A stretch of 11,574 bases of DNA from Candidatus Zixiibacteriota bacterium (GCA_020341875.1 CP070839.1:1496037-1507610), one strand, 5' to 3'. Positions 1 to 6,058 are shown, counted from the stretch's first letter. Notes: generated by a model from the letters alone, not told the origin. Numbers and translations are program-made.

Positions 1-289
1 TCTTGGCCGCTGCTATGGTGATGTTGGCACCAGCGTTGGTGGACGTAAAGCACAGGGGAATAACGATACCCGCGATGGAGTCGATGTTCGGATCCGGTAT
101 ATCACTGGTGATATACATGGGGAACCGGACGTCAGCCGGGTACCCGAACAAACCATCGTCTCCCGGCCACACCTCAAGGTACAACGTGTCTGCAACACCG
201 TTGTCATTGGGATCCTGTACCGCGTGGGCCAGACTGAAGCCGAATGCTACCCAAATCATCACTGCGAGTAGTAACAAGTTTCGCTTCAT
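1..289 (-). CDS. N-terminal part of a secreted protein, runs off the left edge
   Basis: The ATG at 289-287 is preceded by GGAG about 7 nt upstream, and the frame stays open to the window edge (96 codons visible). It starts with MKRN and a hydrophobic stretch ending in SLAHA, a typical Sec signal peptide with cleavage near residue 23. The mature part begins with an acidic patch (DPNDNGVADTLYLEV) and continues with beta-rich sequence containing GYPADVRFPMYITSD and AGIVIPLCFTS. That layout resembles the cohesin-like beta-sandwich modules that begin many dockerin-bearing secreted proteins in these bacteria, including the next gene upstream (576-1490). The family is not firmly recognised. Because the C-terminus lies outside the window, dockerin repeats cannot be confirmed. 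Exported location is well supported; function is unknown. Confidence 0.75.
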   Translation of the reverse strand, partial: MKRNLLLLAVMIWVAFGFSLAHAVQDPNDNGVADTLYLEVWPGDDGLFGYPADVRFPMYITSDIPDPNIDSIAGIVIPLCFTSTNAGANITIAAAK

Positions 290-575
290 TTTGTTGCTCC
301 TTACAAGTTCATTGAAGGTTTTTGCTCTAGACTTTCTGGTGAGCTCAATCTCGAGGTACATTCACCAAAAAAGCCTATAACTCTATTTCCCCCTCCTTCT
401 CTAAAAGGTTACAAATCAGTTAGTAGCCTTTTGGTTTTTGTTTCACCTCCTCGTTTCAAAGAGTTTTAGAGTTGAGCAAAAGTAATTGGTTCTACCCCTT
501 CCTTACTTCACCTCCTTTCAAGCAAAGGTTAAGGGTTAACAGGTTTTCCACATGCAAAAGCAAACATCTCACTCA
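290..575. other. Gene-free spacer with repeated Shine-Dalgarno-like motifs
   Basis: This spacer lies between the stop of the dockerin protein and the start of the leftmost gene. I see no credible ORF, and no clear promoter or terminator. On the minus strand it holds three purine-rich AGGAGG-type motifs, at about 505-518, 441-455 and 386-400. The first two are followed by GTGAA, yet none leads into a convincing reading frame. The only ribosome binding site that decides a start is the GGAG just upstream of 289. Confidence 0.5.
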
Positions 576-1490
576 TCATTCCTTTCCAAACCCGTGCCAG
601 CATCCCTGCAGGGGGGCTGGTCCATCCCGGTAGAGATAGGTGACTAAGTAGGTCACGTCTCCCACATTGACATTGCAGTCCCCGTTGGCGTCTCCCCCCT
701 CGGGCATGCATGGCTGCGGTCCCATCCGGTAAAGGAAGGTCACCAGGTAGGTGATGTCACCGACGTTGACCACGCTGTCTCCGTTGGCGTCTCCGGGCAC
801 CGACCACCAGGCCGTCAGATCACCCTGGTGATACCGGAAGGGCGCCACGTCTCCGTCATTGTCGGAGAGGAAGCTGTTTCCCTGGGGAGTCATGTAGAAT
901 GAAACGTTGCGATCGGTTGAGGTGTCGGAAAGACAGCCCACGTCCACCCAGAACTTAAAAAGCGTCTGGTAATTGGGACTGGGGGGGATGGAAGCAGTGT
1001 CGCCTACGCCGAAGCCCACCACCTCGATCCAGTTGCACTCTGGCGAACTGGTATCGCCCGTGTCACCGTGACATTCTACCACATTCCATATGCTTATCGG
1101 AGAACCTGTGGTGTCGATATGACAAAATCGCACCAGCAAATCAAGCACCCGTACGCTGTCGACTATGAAGCAGGAGTCGCCGTGCGGCTCCGGCCCGGTA
1201 CAGGTGTCCTGCCACACTGTGTCCAAAATCGTCGATATGGCCACGCTGTCCGTATGGAAGTCGATCAGATCAGGATTGCTCACGGTGATCATGAATTGAA
1301 ATCCGTTGATGGGCATCGGATTCTTCAACTGCACCTCCACGTCGACGACGCTGCTGGGGTAAGCGGTCTTGTAGTTTATGGCAACGTCCGCGCTGTCCGC
1401 CTGTGCGCAAATCCTGTCCGCTCCGAGGTAAAAGAAGATAAAGGCCAGGGCTGGGAGGATGATGATCAGCTTCAGGTCCTTAGGTCTCAT
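576..1490 (-). CDS. Secreted cohesin-like protein with a C-terminal dockerin pair
   Basis: This 304-residue protein has a signal peptide (about residues 1-30, a hydrophobic core ending in ICAQA). Residues 33-225 form a beta-rich region whose opening (VDVEVQLKNPMPINGFQFMI) is typical of cohesin-like or anchoring beta-sandwich modules. Two dockerin-like repeats follow at residues 233-260 and 266-293, each with a GDANGD calcium loop followed by VGDxTYLVTxLYR and a GPxP end. Paired dockerin repeats normally form a calcium-binding F-hand pair that docks onto cohesin domains on the cell surface or in secreted complexes. Here a cohesin-like and a dockerin module share one chain. GGAGAGGGGA directly before the ATG at 1490 supports the start. 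The stop is TGA. The partner and precise role are unknown. Confidence 0.85.
   Translation of the reverse strand: MRPKDLKLIIILPALAFIFFYLGADRICAQADSADVAINYKTAYPSSVVDVEVQLKNPMPINGFQFMITVSNPDLIDFHTDSVAISTILDTVWQDTCTGPEPHGDSCFIVDSVRVLDLLVRFCHIDTTGSPISIWNVVECHGDTGDTSSPECNWIEVVGFGVGDTASIPPSPNYQTLFKFWVDVGCLSDTSTDRNVSFYMTPQGNSFLSDNDGDVAPFRYHQGDLTAWWSVPGDANGDSVVNVGDITYLVTFLYRMGPQPCMPEGGDANGDCNVNVGDVTYLVTYLYRDGPAPLQGCWHGFGKE
612..794 (-). repeat. Two tandem dockerin-like repeats (coding)
   Basis: Two 28-residue units separated by five residues, each GDANGD-x-x-VNVGD-x-TYLVT-x-LYR-x-GP-x-P. The aspartate and asparagine positions of the calcium loop (D-x-N-x-D and the later D) are intact in both copies. 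Confidence 0.85.
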
Positions 1491-1505
1491 TCCCCTCTCC
1501 TTGTC

Positions 1506-1543
1506 ATAAAGGTTTGTGTCAAAGTCCTCTCCTAAACCTTTAT
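1506..1543 (-). promoter_or_regulatory. Perfect 10-bp leader hairpin upstream of the cohesin/dockerin gene
   Basis: ATAAAGGTTT and AAACCTTTAT form a perfect 10-bp inverted repeat around an 18-nt loop. It ends just before the ribosome binding site of the gene starting at 1490, with about 5 nt between stem and GGAG. No U-tract follows, so it is not a simple terminator. A role in mRNA stability or translation control is inference. Confidence 0.5.
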
Positions 1544-1820
1544 CTACCGCCTCTCTTAGGTTCTTCCTCCTTTCGACAAAATTCAGCCAGCCAAAATAAG
1601 TCTCACCTTGTCTTTTTAACTTCCCGCTTTGATTTGGTTTTCAGTTACAGCCCCAAACAGTCAGCGTCGCAGAATCGTGATAATCTTTTCTCTTACAAAA
1701 GGCAGAAGCCAAGTCTAGCTAAAAGCCGAGGTAAAGAATCCTGAAGTCCTGTGCGAATTCTTAGATTTTCAAAATGTCAGACCCGATCGAGGTTGTTGGT
1801 TTCTTTCCTTTTTCAAGCAC

Positions 1821-1849
1821 AATATATATCCCGAACATAACTTTGTCAA
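1821..1849 (-). promoter_or_regulatory. Sigma70-type promoter for the cohesin/dockerin gene
   Basis: On the minus strand a perfect TTGACA (-35, 1849-1844) is separated by 17 nt from TATATT (-10, 1826-1821). The predicted transcription start near 1814 leaves a leader of about 320 nt before the ATG at 1490. Confidence 0.75.
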
Positions 1850-1860
1850 CAGAAAAATTG

Positions 1861-2338
1861 CCTTTTTTTGAAAAAAGTTTGACCAAGGGTCTTACCTGAG
1901 TTTCCATATGGCAACCGCCCTACTCTCGTTGACTCATAATCTTGATCCTCCAGCGGGTGTGTGAAGCGCAATTAGCGTGCCAACCACCCTTCTGCCATTT
2001 GGCAGCTACAAGAACCCATCCGGCAAAACCCTACCCGAGCCGCCCCCTTCAGGTGACGCCACCAATGCCGTGCGGTGCTTCATTATATAAGGTATCGTCA
2101 CGAGCTGTCAGATAGTCCGGGAGGCCGGGACCTAATCCGGTGCGGATTAAGGAGTTACCGGTTGATGTGGCAGCGCTCGTCCCCAGCGGGCACTCTCTCC
2201 TCCGCCTTAACTGACTGCTATTGCGTAGGTTGATCTACCGGTTCCCGGGGGCCAATTGCCAACCGAGGCCGGTCTGGAGTGGATCAGACAGCGGCTGGCG
2301 GTGTGCAAGCTCGTACAGAGGATTTGCAGAGGATTTCA
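1861..2338. other. Gene-free, hairpin-rich region; possible structured RNA
   Basis: No coherent reading frame is seen on either strand. From 1955 to 2289 the DNA holds a succession of perfect short inverted repeats: 1955-1959/1985-1989 enclosing 1967-1969/1975-1977; 1992-1997/2000-2005; 2053-2058/2096-2101; 2100-2107/2171-2180 (2-nt bulge); 2115-2120/2125-2131 (one bulged G); 2133-2139/2143-2149; 2239-2243/2261-2265; and 2272-2276/2285-2289. It lies downstream of the thiolase-like gene and upstream of the promoter at 1849. It matches no RNA family I can name; I looked for RNase P, tmRNA, cobalamin-riboswitch and group II domain V signatures. It could be a structured RNA or a decayed element. 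The 11-bp tandem repeat at 2316-2336 lies at its right end. Confidence 0.35.
2316..2336. repeat. Short tandem direct repeat just past a stop codon
   Basis: CAGAGGATTT occurs twice in a row with a single G between (period 11), directly downstream of the TGA stop of the thiolase-like gene. It is probably a small slippage duplication. Confidence 0.6.
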
Positions 2339-3340
2339 TCATCCTACGCGAAGGGCCGAGAGGAGCGATTCCTCCATGGGATCTACCCTAAGTAATTGGA
2401 ACTCTGACGACGAATCCAGCCACATCCTCACCGGAACGCTCCCGGAGTCTTTTTCGTCACAATAGCGGGCGCACACTCTTGCCGCCAGAATCCTGTCTTC
2501 CGCGCCCGGCTCACCCAGAAGGAGGACGTAGGTGCTCTTGTGTTCGTCGGCAGTGAATTTTGGCTCTGCGTCCCCTGCCAGTCCCATCAGCACCTCGTTT
2601 TCCCCTTTGTCTCTTCCGGCGATGATCTTTGCCCCGGAGGGAGTCCTGAAATGTCGTCCCACCTTTAGAAGGGTCATGTGCCTCATGGAATCCTCACCGT
2701 GCTGGATGGACTCCTTCAGCTTGGGGGCAAAAGCAGGGTCGGTCAAAAGACAGCCGCCAGCAGGACAGGGGAAATAGTCGATCTGGTATCTTTCGGCTAA
2801 GGCCAGTTGTGGTTTTCGGGATCTCCCCTGGATCTCCAGAAGCCTGCTTCGGTCGACCGCCCCTTCCGTCTCCATCAGGGTCGGTTCCAGGAGCTTGGCC
2901 GAGAGGGGGCGCAGCACTCTCCCCTTGAGACCCGATTCTCTCTCGATTAAGTTCATGGCGTCTCTTCTCTGGGACATGGGCCTTTCTCCCAGCACCTCGC
3001 CGGTGAAGACGAACTCCGCCCCCTCCTGTTCCATGAGCTCTTTGGCCTTCTTGAAGAGGAATACCCGGCAGTCCAGGCAGGGATTCATGTTCTTGCCATA
3101 CCCGTGCTTGGGATTCTTCACTATCTCCAGATACTCTTCGCCCCCGTAGATTCTCCTCAGAGGGATCTTTAGTCTCTCCGCGGTGACCTGAGAGTAGCAG
3201 ACATCCTTGCCGTCGCAGGTACAGAAGGGGGTCTTCATGTTCAGGGCGATGACCTCGAAGCCCAGATCCACCATCATCTTCACCGCCAGAATGCTGTCTA
3301 AGCCTCCGGAGAGGAGCGCGATTGTCTTTGGTCTCTTCAT
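2339..3340 (-). CDS. PP-loop tRNA thiolation enzyme, ThiI/MnmA-like
   Basis: A cytoplasmic protein of about 333 residues. It opens with a PP-loop ATP-pyrophosphatase signature (SGGLDS, residues 11-16), used by MnmA and ThiI to adenylate a tRNA uridine before sulfur transfer. It has C40-x-C42, C48, a CLDC-R motif at 88-92 and a later FPCPAGGCLLTD motif, which together may hold an iron-sulfur cluster or carry sulfur. The C-terminal region (about 210-333) is not a THUMP domain and resembles the extension of predicted tRNA thiouridylases often annotated as TrmU- or ThiI-like. The frame is open to a TTG at 3394, but no ribosome binding site precedes it. I prefer the ATG at 3340, where MKRPKTIALLSGG fits the family start. 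Enzyme class is well supported; the exact uridine modified is not. Confidence 0.8.
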   Translation of the reverse strand: MKRPKTIALLSGGLDSILAVKMMVDLGFEVIALNMKTPFCTCDGKDVCYSQVTAERLKIPLRRIYGGEEYLEIVKNPKHGYGKNMNPCLDCRVFLFKKAKELMEQEGAEFVFTGEVLGERPMSQRRDAMNLIERESGLKGRVLRPLSAKLLEPTLMETEGAVDRSRLLEIQGRSRKPQLALAERYQIDYFPCPAGGCLLTDPAFAPKLKESIQHGEDSMRHMTLLKVGRHFRTPSGAKIIAGRDKGENEVLMGLAGDAEPKFTADEHKSTYVLLLGEPGAEDRILAARVCARYCDEKDSGSVPVRMWLDSSSEFQLLRVDPMEESLLSALRVG

Positions 3341-3444
3341 TTCATCTCTCTCTTCAGGTCTACGCGTGCGGAATCCAGACGAATGGCCGCACAAATCAGC
3401 TTGAGCGCCGGTGGTTCTTCCTTATATATACGGTCTGCACACAC

Positions 3445-3457
3445 GTTCAGGCTGAAC
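3445..3457. promoter_or_regulatory. 13-bp palindrome, possible operator
   Basis: GTTCAG-G-CTGAAC is a perfect palindrome about one promoter length upstream of the TATATA-rich block preceding the thiolase-like gene. The position suits a repressor or activator site. No known operator consensus is matched. Confidence 0.35.
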
Positions 3458-3528
3458 CGGCCTGGATCTTGATCCTTGCGCCTCGGTCTGACATCATTCT
3501 TGAGGAGCCATGCGACCCGAGCGTAGCC

Positions 3529-3570
3529 AAAAAAAGTCCCCCGTCACCACCTATCTATCTGAGAGGGGGG
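3529..3570 (-). terminator. Weak candidate terminator after the TlpA-like gene
   Basis: On the minus strand CCCCC (3569-3565) can pair with GGGGG (3542-3538), followed by AC and seven U residues (3535-3529). The 22-nt loop and short stem make it a marginal intrinsic terminator. Confidence 0.35.
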
Positions 3571-3626
3571 CAGGAACTCAGAGTAGAGTAAGTGGGACGG
3601 AGGATAATCTTGAGTTACCTCAACCC

Positions 3627-3642
3627 TAATCTATATAGATTA
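3627..3642. repeat. Perfect 16-bp AT-rich palindrome
   Basis: TAATCTAT-ATAGATTA is perfectly self-complementary with no spacer. It lies 55 bp beyond the stop of the TlpA-like gene, next to a 5-bp hairpin (TTGAG/CTCAA, 3610-3623). It could be a dimer binding site; nothing further can be said. Confidence 0.45.
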
Positions 3643-3697
3643 ACGGCGAGTGCAACTCTTTTTTTACTATTTTTTTGCCTTAAGAGAGCACCTCCCC

Positions 3698-4273
3698 TTA
3701 TTCGGCCAGGAGCTGGTCGATTCTGGCTAAGGCCTGGGCGTCGTCCCATTCTCTGGTGCCAACCACCTTCCACCTTATCACCCCCTTTTTGTCCACCAGA
3801 AACGTCGACGGTATGGACCGGGCCCAGTACTTGTGGGCCACGTCTCCCCGGGGATTTAGGAGCACCGGAAAGCTCATCCGGTAATTGGACGCAAAGGAGG
3901 CTACCCTTGATGAAGAGATCCTGTCCACGCTCATTGCCAGGATTTCAAACCCTTTGTCTTTGCGCGACTGATACAGCCTCACCAGAGAGGGTATCTCCCT
4001 TTTACAGGGACCGCACCAGGTGGCCCATATGTTCACCAGGACCACCTGCCCCCTCAGTTTGCTCAAGGTATGGGACTTTCCGGCTAAGTCGGGCAAAGTG
4101 AAATCGGGAGCTAAGAACCCCTCCTGAGGAGATTCCTTCAATCCCACCGGAGGGGTGTCGTCTGGATGGTTGCCCGGGTTCGATTCATCTTCCCCGCACC
4201 CCGGAACCCCGATGGTGAGCAGCACGAACGTCAAAACAAGACAAAACCACAAGTGCGACCCTTTGAGTGGCAA
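3698..4273 (-). CDS. TlpA/ResA-type thioredoxin lipoprotein
   Basis: A 191-residue exported thiol-disulfide oxidoreductase. A short positive N-terminus and hydrophobic stretch (FCLVLTFVLLTIG) end in VPGC, a plausible lipobox with C26 as the lipidated cysteine. An acidic linker leads to the AhpC/TSA-type TlpA fold: APDFTLPDLAGK, then VNIWATWCGPCKREIPSL with the WCGPC active site at C87 and C90, and the cis-proline loop SIPSTF. Relatives reduce periplasmic disulfides, for example in cytochrome c maturation. I chose the TTG at 4273 because GGAGAG lies 5 nt upstream and gives a proper signal peptide. The ATG at 4333 abuts a terminator U-tract and has no ribosome binding site. It lies downstream of the DUF1573 gene but beyond a terminator. 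Stop TAA. Confidence 0.88.
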   Translation of the reverse strand: MPLKGSHLWFCLVLTFVLLTIGVPGCGEDESNPGNHPDDTPPVGLKESPQEGFLAPDFTLPDLAGKSHTLSKLRGQVVLVNIWATWCGPCKREIPSLVRLYQSRKDKGFEILAMSVDRISSSRVASFASNYRMSFPVLLNPRGDVAHKYWARSIPSTFLVDKKGVIRWKVVGTREWDDAQALARIDQLLAE

Positions 4274-4334
4274 GTGTTCTCTCCAATCATCGACGGTTAA
4301 GTGGCCTTGACCGCTTGCATGTGCAGGGGGCATG

Positions 4335-4369
4335 AAAAAGCCCCTCCTCCCCTAAGGAGGATAAGGGCT
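4335..4369 (-). terminator. Intrinsic terminator after the DUF1573 gene
   Basis: On the minus strand AGCCC, UCCUCC, a short loop, GGAGGA and GGGCU form a two-part stem with a small internal loop, followed directly by five U residues (4339-4335). It lies 30 nt past the TAG stop at 4400 and should separate this gene from the TlpA-like gene, although some read-through is possible. Confidence 0.75.
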
Positions 4370-4399
4370 GCTTCAGCTCAAAGCCTCCAGTCTAAAGCG

Positions 4400-5188
4400 C
4401 TAATTCTTGTCTTTCTTATCCTTCTCGTCTGTTTTATCCTTATTATCTTTCTTGGCGGTGGCGCTTCCACCTATCCCCTTCACCAGCGGTACGGTGAGTC
4501 TAAACTTCCCCTTTTCACCGTATCTGGCCTCCAGGGTGACCGATTTTCGGAACTTTTCCTCCTCCGTGCCCTTTTTCAGTTCGACCTTGAGCTTGGCCGT
4601 CTTTCCAGGTTTCAGTTTGTCCTTTTTCAGTTCCACCTTCTTGAAGAAGTCGGGAGGGACGGAGACTAAGGATAAGTACATCACCTCGTCAGTCACGTTC
4701 GTGATCTTGCTTTCCAGCCTGCGCTTCCTCTTCTCGGGATCTCCGAAATCCAAGGTCGGGGGATCAGCGGCCAGCAGAAGCGCCGAATCGCCCGGCTCCT
4801 TGGTCTCCGCCTTGAAGGCGATGCTGACCCGCCCCAGGGTGGTGTCATTGGTGGTGACCCTGGCGCTCTTATGAGTTCTGCTCTTTGCCCCTCTTGAGGT
4901 ATATATCAGTTCGATCCATGTGCTGTCACCGGCAGCAAGCTCCGATTTCAAAAGTGGAGCTTTTGTGCACCCTCACCCGGGCTTCACTTTCTCTATCTTC
5001 AGGATGTCCTCACCCACGTTTTTCACCAGATAGTAATGGCTGATTACGGCCTGAGGTGGAACGTAGCCGAAATCGAACATGGTCTGGGGAATTAGAAGCT
5101 TGGGTCCTTCGGCCTGAGCCTGACTCACGAAACTTCCGGCAAGATAGACCAGGAAGAGAAACAAAATCACCCTGACCGCTCTCTTCAT
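4400..5188 (-). CDS. Exported DUF1573 protein with in-frame TGA at the first CGCT cysteine (candidate selenoprotein)
   Basis: One continuous frame of 262 codons is interrupted only by TGA at 4973-4975 (codon 72). Residues 1-26 are a signal peptide (MKRAVRV, hydrophobic core, ending SQAQA). The first DUF1573 Ig-like domain reads FDFGYVPPQAVISHYYL, KNVGEDILKIEKVKPG, then TGA, then GCTKAPLLKSELAAGDS. The family normally has CGCT here, so TGA replaces the first cysteine. A second Ig-like domain (about 130-235) begins PPTLDFG, and the tail is rich in lysine and aspartate. DUF1573 proteins are envelope proteins of unknown function. The ATG at 5188 is preceded by GGAGGAG; an ATG at 5200 overlaps that site and is less likely. 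Read as an ordinary stop, TGA would split the gene in two (4973-5188, and a remnant from a TTG at 4951). Selenocysteine is the simplest reading; base error or pseudogene is the alternative. Confidence 0.75.
4937..4962 (-). promoter_or_regulatory. SECIS-like stem-loop downstream of the in-frame TGA
   Basis: On the minus strand AAGCUCC (4962-4956) pairs perfectly with GGAGCUU (4943-4937) around the 12-nt loop ACUUUUGAAAUC. The stem begins 10 nt after the UGA, close to the 11-nt spacing in E. coli fdhF, and lies inside the coding sequence as bacterial SECIS elements do. The loop lacks a G at its first two positions, which many bacterial SECIS elements have. CAAAAG/CUUUUG could form a competing hairpin. 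Confidence 0.5.
4973..4975 (-). other. Candidate UGA-selenocysteine codon
   Basis: The triplet is in frame between KVKPG and GCTKAP of a DUF1573 protein, at the position of the invariant first cysteine of CGCT. The frame upstream and downstream is identical, so no frameshift is needed. TGT, TGC and TGA differ only at the third base, so a single change explains either a recoded codon or an error. Confidence 0.6.
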
Positions 5189-5315
5189 TCTCTCCTCCAT
5201 TGTTATAGCTTGTTATCGGCGATTCTAAAGATACCTTGCGTCCCCTTCCCGCCAACCCTATTACAAATAGTTTTACGGAAATTCGTTTGGGTTTTTTGAG
5301 TCTTTGAGAACATTT

Positions 5316-5358
5316 TCAAAAACAACCCAGAGGGGACGGCTCCATTCGCCAAGCCGCC
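5316..5358 (-). terminator. Weak terminator candidate after the DUF2284 gene
   Basis: On the minus strand GGCGGCU (5358-5352) pairs with AGCCGUC (5341-5335; one G-U pair) around a 10-nt loop. Five U residues (5322-5318) come only about 12 nt later, so termination here is uncertain. Confidence 0.35.
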
Positions 5359-5370
5359 ACCCACGCAAGG

Positions 5371-5892
5371 TCAATCCACCAGGATCAAAGCACAGAAATG
5401 GCACTCCTCGTCTGGGGATCTGACCACCTTCAGCCTGTAGCCTGAGTTTGCCAGTGTGGCGTACACGTCTATTCCGCAGGCTTCCATGGAGGGGCGGGCG
5501 AAATCCTCGTGTTTGCAGGGTTGTGTAAGGTCACAGGACTTACACAGGTTGCAGGGTCCGCAAGCCATGGCGAAAGCCTTGTAATGATTGTCCAGGAACA
5601 TCTCCCGTTCCAACGCCGCCACCTGCTTGCGCATCTTCCGGCGCCGACCCCTTTCTCTCGCCTCCGGGGCAACGTCGTAGACTAAGATCAAGGCCTTGGA
5701 ATAGTGACCCAGCATCTTACGGGTGTATTCCGGCGTGGGAGAATAGGGCGGGCAGGTGAGGCAAGTGCCGTAAGCACCGCATCCGTACTGACACTTCAGC
5801 CTGACCCATTCCGCGACCACCACGTTTTTAGGATGAATCAGTTTTGCCCAACTGACTCCAAGCTTTTCGGCTTTCTTCAAATACTTTCTCAT
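5371..5892 (-). CDS. DUF2284 predicted metal-binding protein
   Basis: This cysteine-rich cytoplasmic protein of 173 residues shows the DUF2284 pattern. Near the start is C34-x3-C38-x5-C44-x2-C47 followed by PPYSP. After a basic helix come C-x2-C-x2-C-x2-C (in CGPCNLCKSC) and another cysteine, then ARPSMEACGIDV, and a final CHFC near the C-terminus. The arrangement suggests iron-sulfur clusters or bound metal; no activity is established for the family. I chose the ATG at 5892 (MRKYLKKAEK) because AGGA lies about 5 nt upstream. The longer frame, starting at a TTG at 5928, would run into the REP element. It may be transcribed from the radical SAM operon upstream (through the REP spacer) or separately; no clear promoter is seen. 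Stop TGA. Confidence 0.85.
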   Translation of the reverse strand: MRKYLKKAEKLGVSWAKLIHPKNVVVAEWVRLKCQYGCGAYGTCLTCPPYSPTPEYTRKMLGHYSKALILVYDVAPEARERGRRRKMRKQVAALEREMFLDNHYKAFAMACGPCNLCKSCDLTQPCKHEDFARPSMEACGIDVYATLANSGYRLKVVRSPDEECHFCALILVD

Positions 5893-5917
5893 TTGTCCTG
5901 GTTGAGGTCTTGCACTT

Positions 5918-5993
5918 GGTAGCCGCAACCTTTAGGTTGCGCGGAAGCGCGGAGAATCCAACCGAGTTTCGCAGGCTAAAGCCTGCGGCTACC
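5918..5993. repeat. REP-type palindrome doublet (BIME-like) headed by GTAG
   Basis: GGTAGCCGCA (5918-5927) and TGCGGCTACC (5984-5993) form a perfect 10-bp outer inverted repeat. Each half carries its own hairpin: GCAACCT-TT-AGGTTGC on the left and GCAGGCT-AA-AGCCTGC on the right. The two halves are thus inverted copies of one unit beginning with GTAG, the tetranucleotide that heads REP sequences mobilised by RAYT transposases. No transposase is in the window. Confidence 0.7.
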
Positions 5994-6010
5994 GGATTCA
6001 GCTCTTCCTG

Positions 6011-6050
6011 GAAGTTCCCCGCACGGGGCGATCTGAGCTCCGGCGAATCA
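6011..6050. other. Additional hairpin in the DUF6485-DUF2284 spacer
   Basis: CCCCG-CA-CGGGG (6017-6028) is a perfect 5-bp hairpin with a GC-rich stem, flanked by sequence that can extend pairing (GAGCT/AGCTC on either side). No U-tract follows on either strand, so it is not a clear terminator. It may mark processing or belong to the neighbouring repeat. Confidence 0.35.
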
Positions 6051-6058
6051 ACAGGCTG

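Larger units (their letters stand above)
3341..3697. other. Intergenic region with palindromes and AT-rich promoter-like DNA
   Basis: No gene is seen in this stretch. On the minus strand a TATATATAAG block (about 3422-3431) lies some 85 nt upstream of the thiolase-like gene and could be a -10 region, but no good -35 is present. A 13-bp palindrome (3445-3457) sits just upstream of it. Nearer the TlpA-like gene are a 5-bp hairpin (3610-3623), a perfect 16-bp palindrome (3627-3642) and two T-runs on the plus strand. Confidence 0.5.

Noticed and set aside
1880..2300. Group I or group II intron, RNase P RNA, tmRNA or cobalamin riboswitch
   Set aside because: A fragment resembling the S element of group I introns (GATAGTCCGGG) and a CTGAAGGGGGC string resembling the sequence after group II domain V were noticed. 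No domain V hairpin, intron ends or other conserved cores accompany them.
3445..3457. LexA box
   Set aside because: The half-sites are in the wrong order (GTTC then GAAC) for the Bacillus-type GAAC-N4-GTTC box, and the E. coli CTGT-N8-ACAG box is not matched.
4274..4333. N-terminal extension of the TlpA-like protein to an ATG at 4333
   Set aside because: That ATG immediately follows the U-tract of a terminator and lacks a ribosome binding site; it would also place 20 residues before the signal sequence.
4973..4975. UGA read as glycine or tryptophan through an alternative genetic code
   Set aside because: At least five other genes in the window terminate at TGA at sensible family ends, including an ATGA stop/start overlap at 6259-6262.
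4973..5200. The upstream DUF1573 part as a complete 75-residue protein, with the downstream part a separate gene starting at 4951
   Set aside because: Both parts are in the same frame, the TGA sits in the middle of the conserved first domain, and the proposed second start (TTG at 4951) has no ribosome binding site. Together they make one normal-looking protein.
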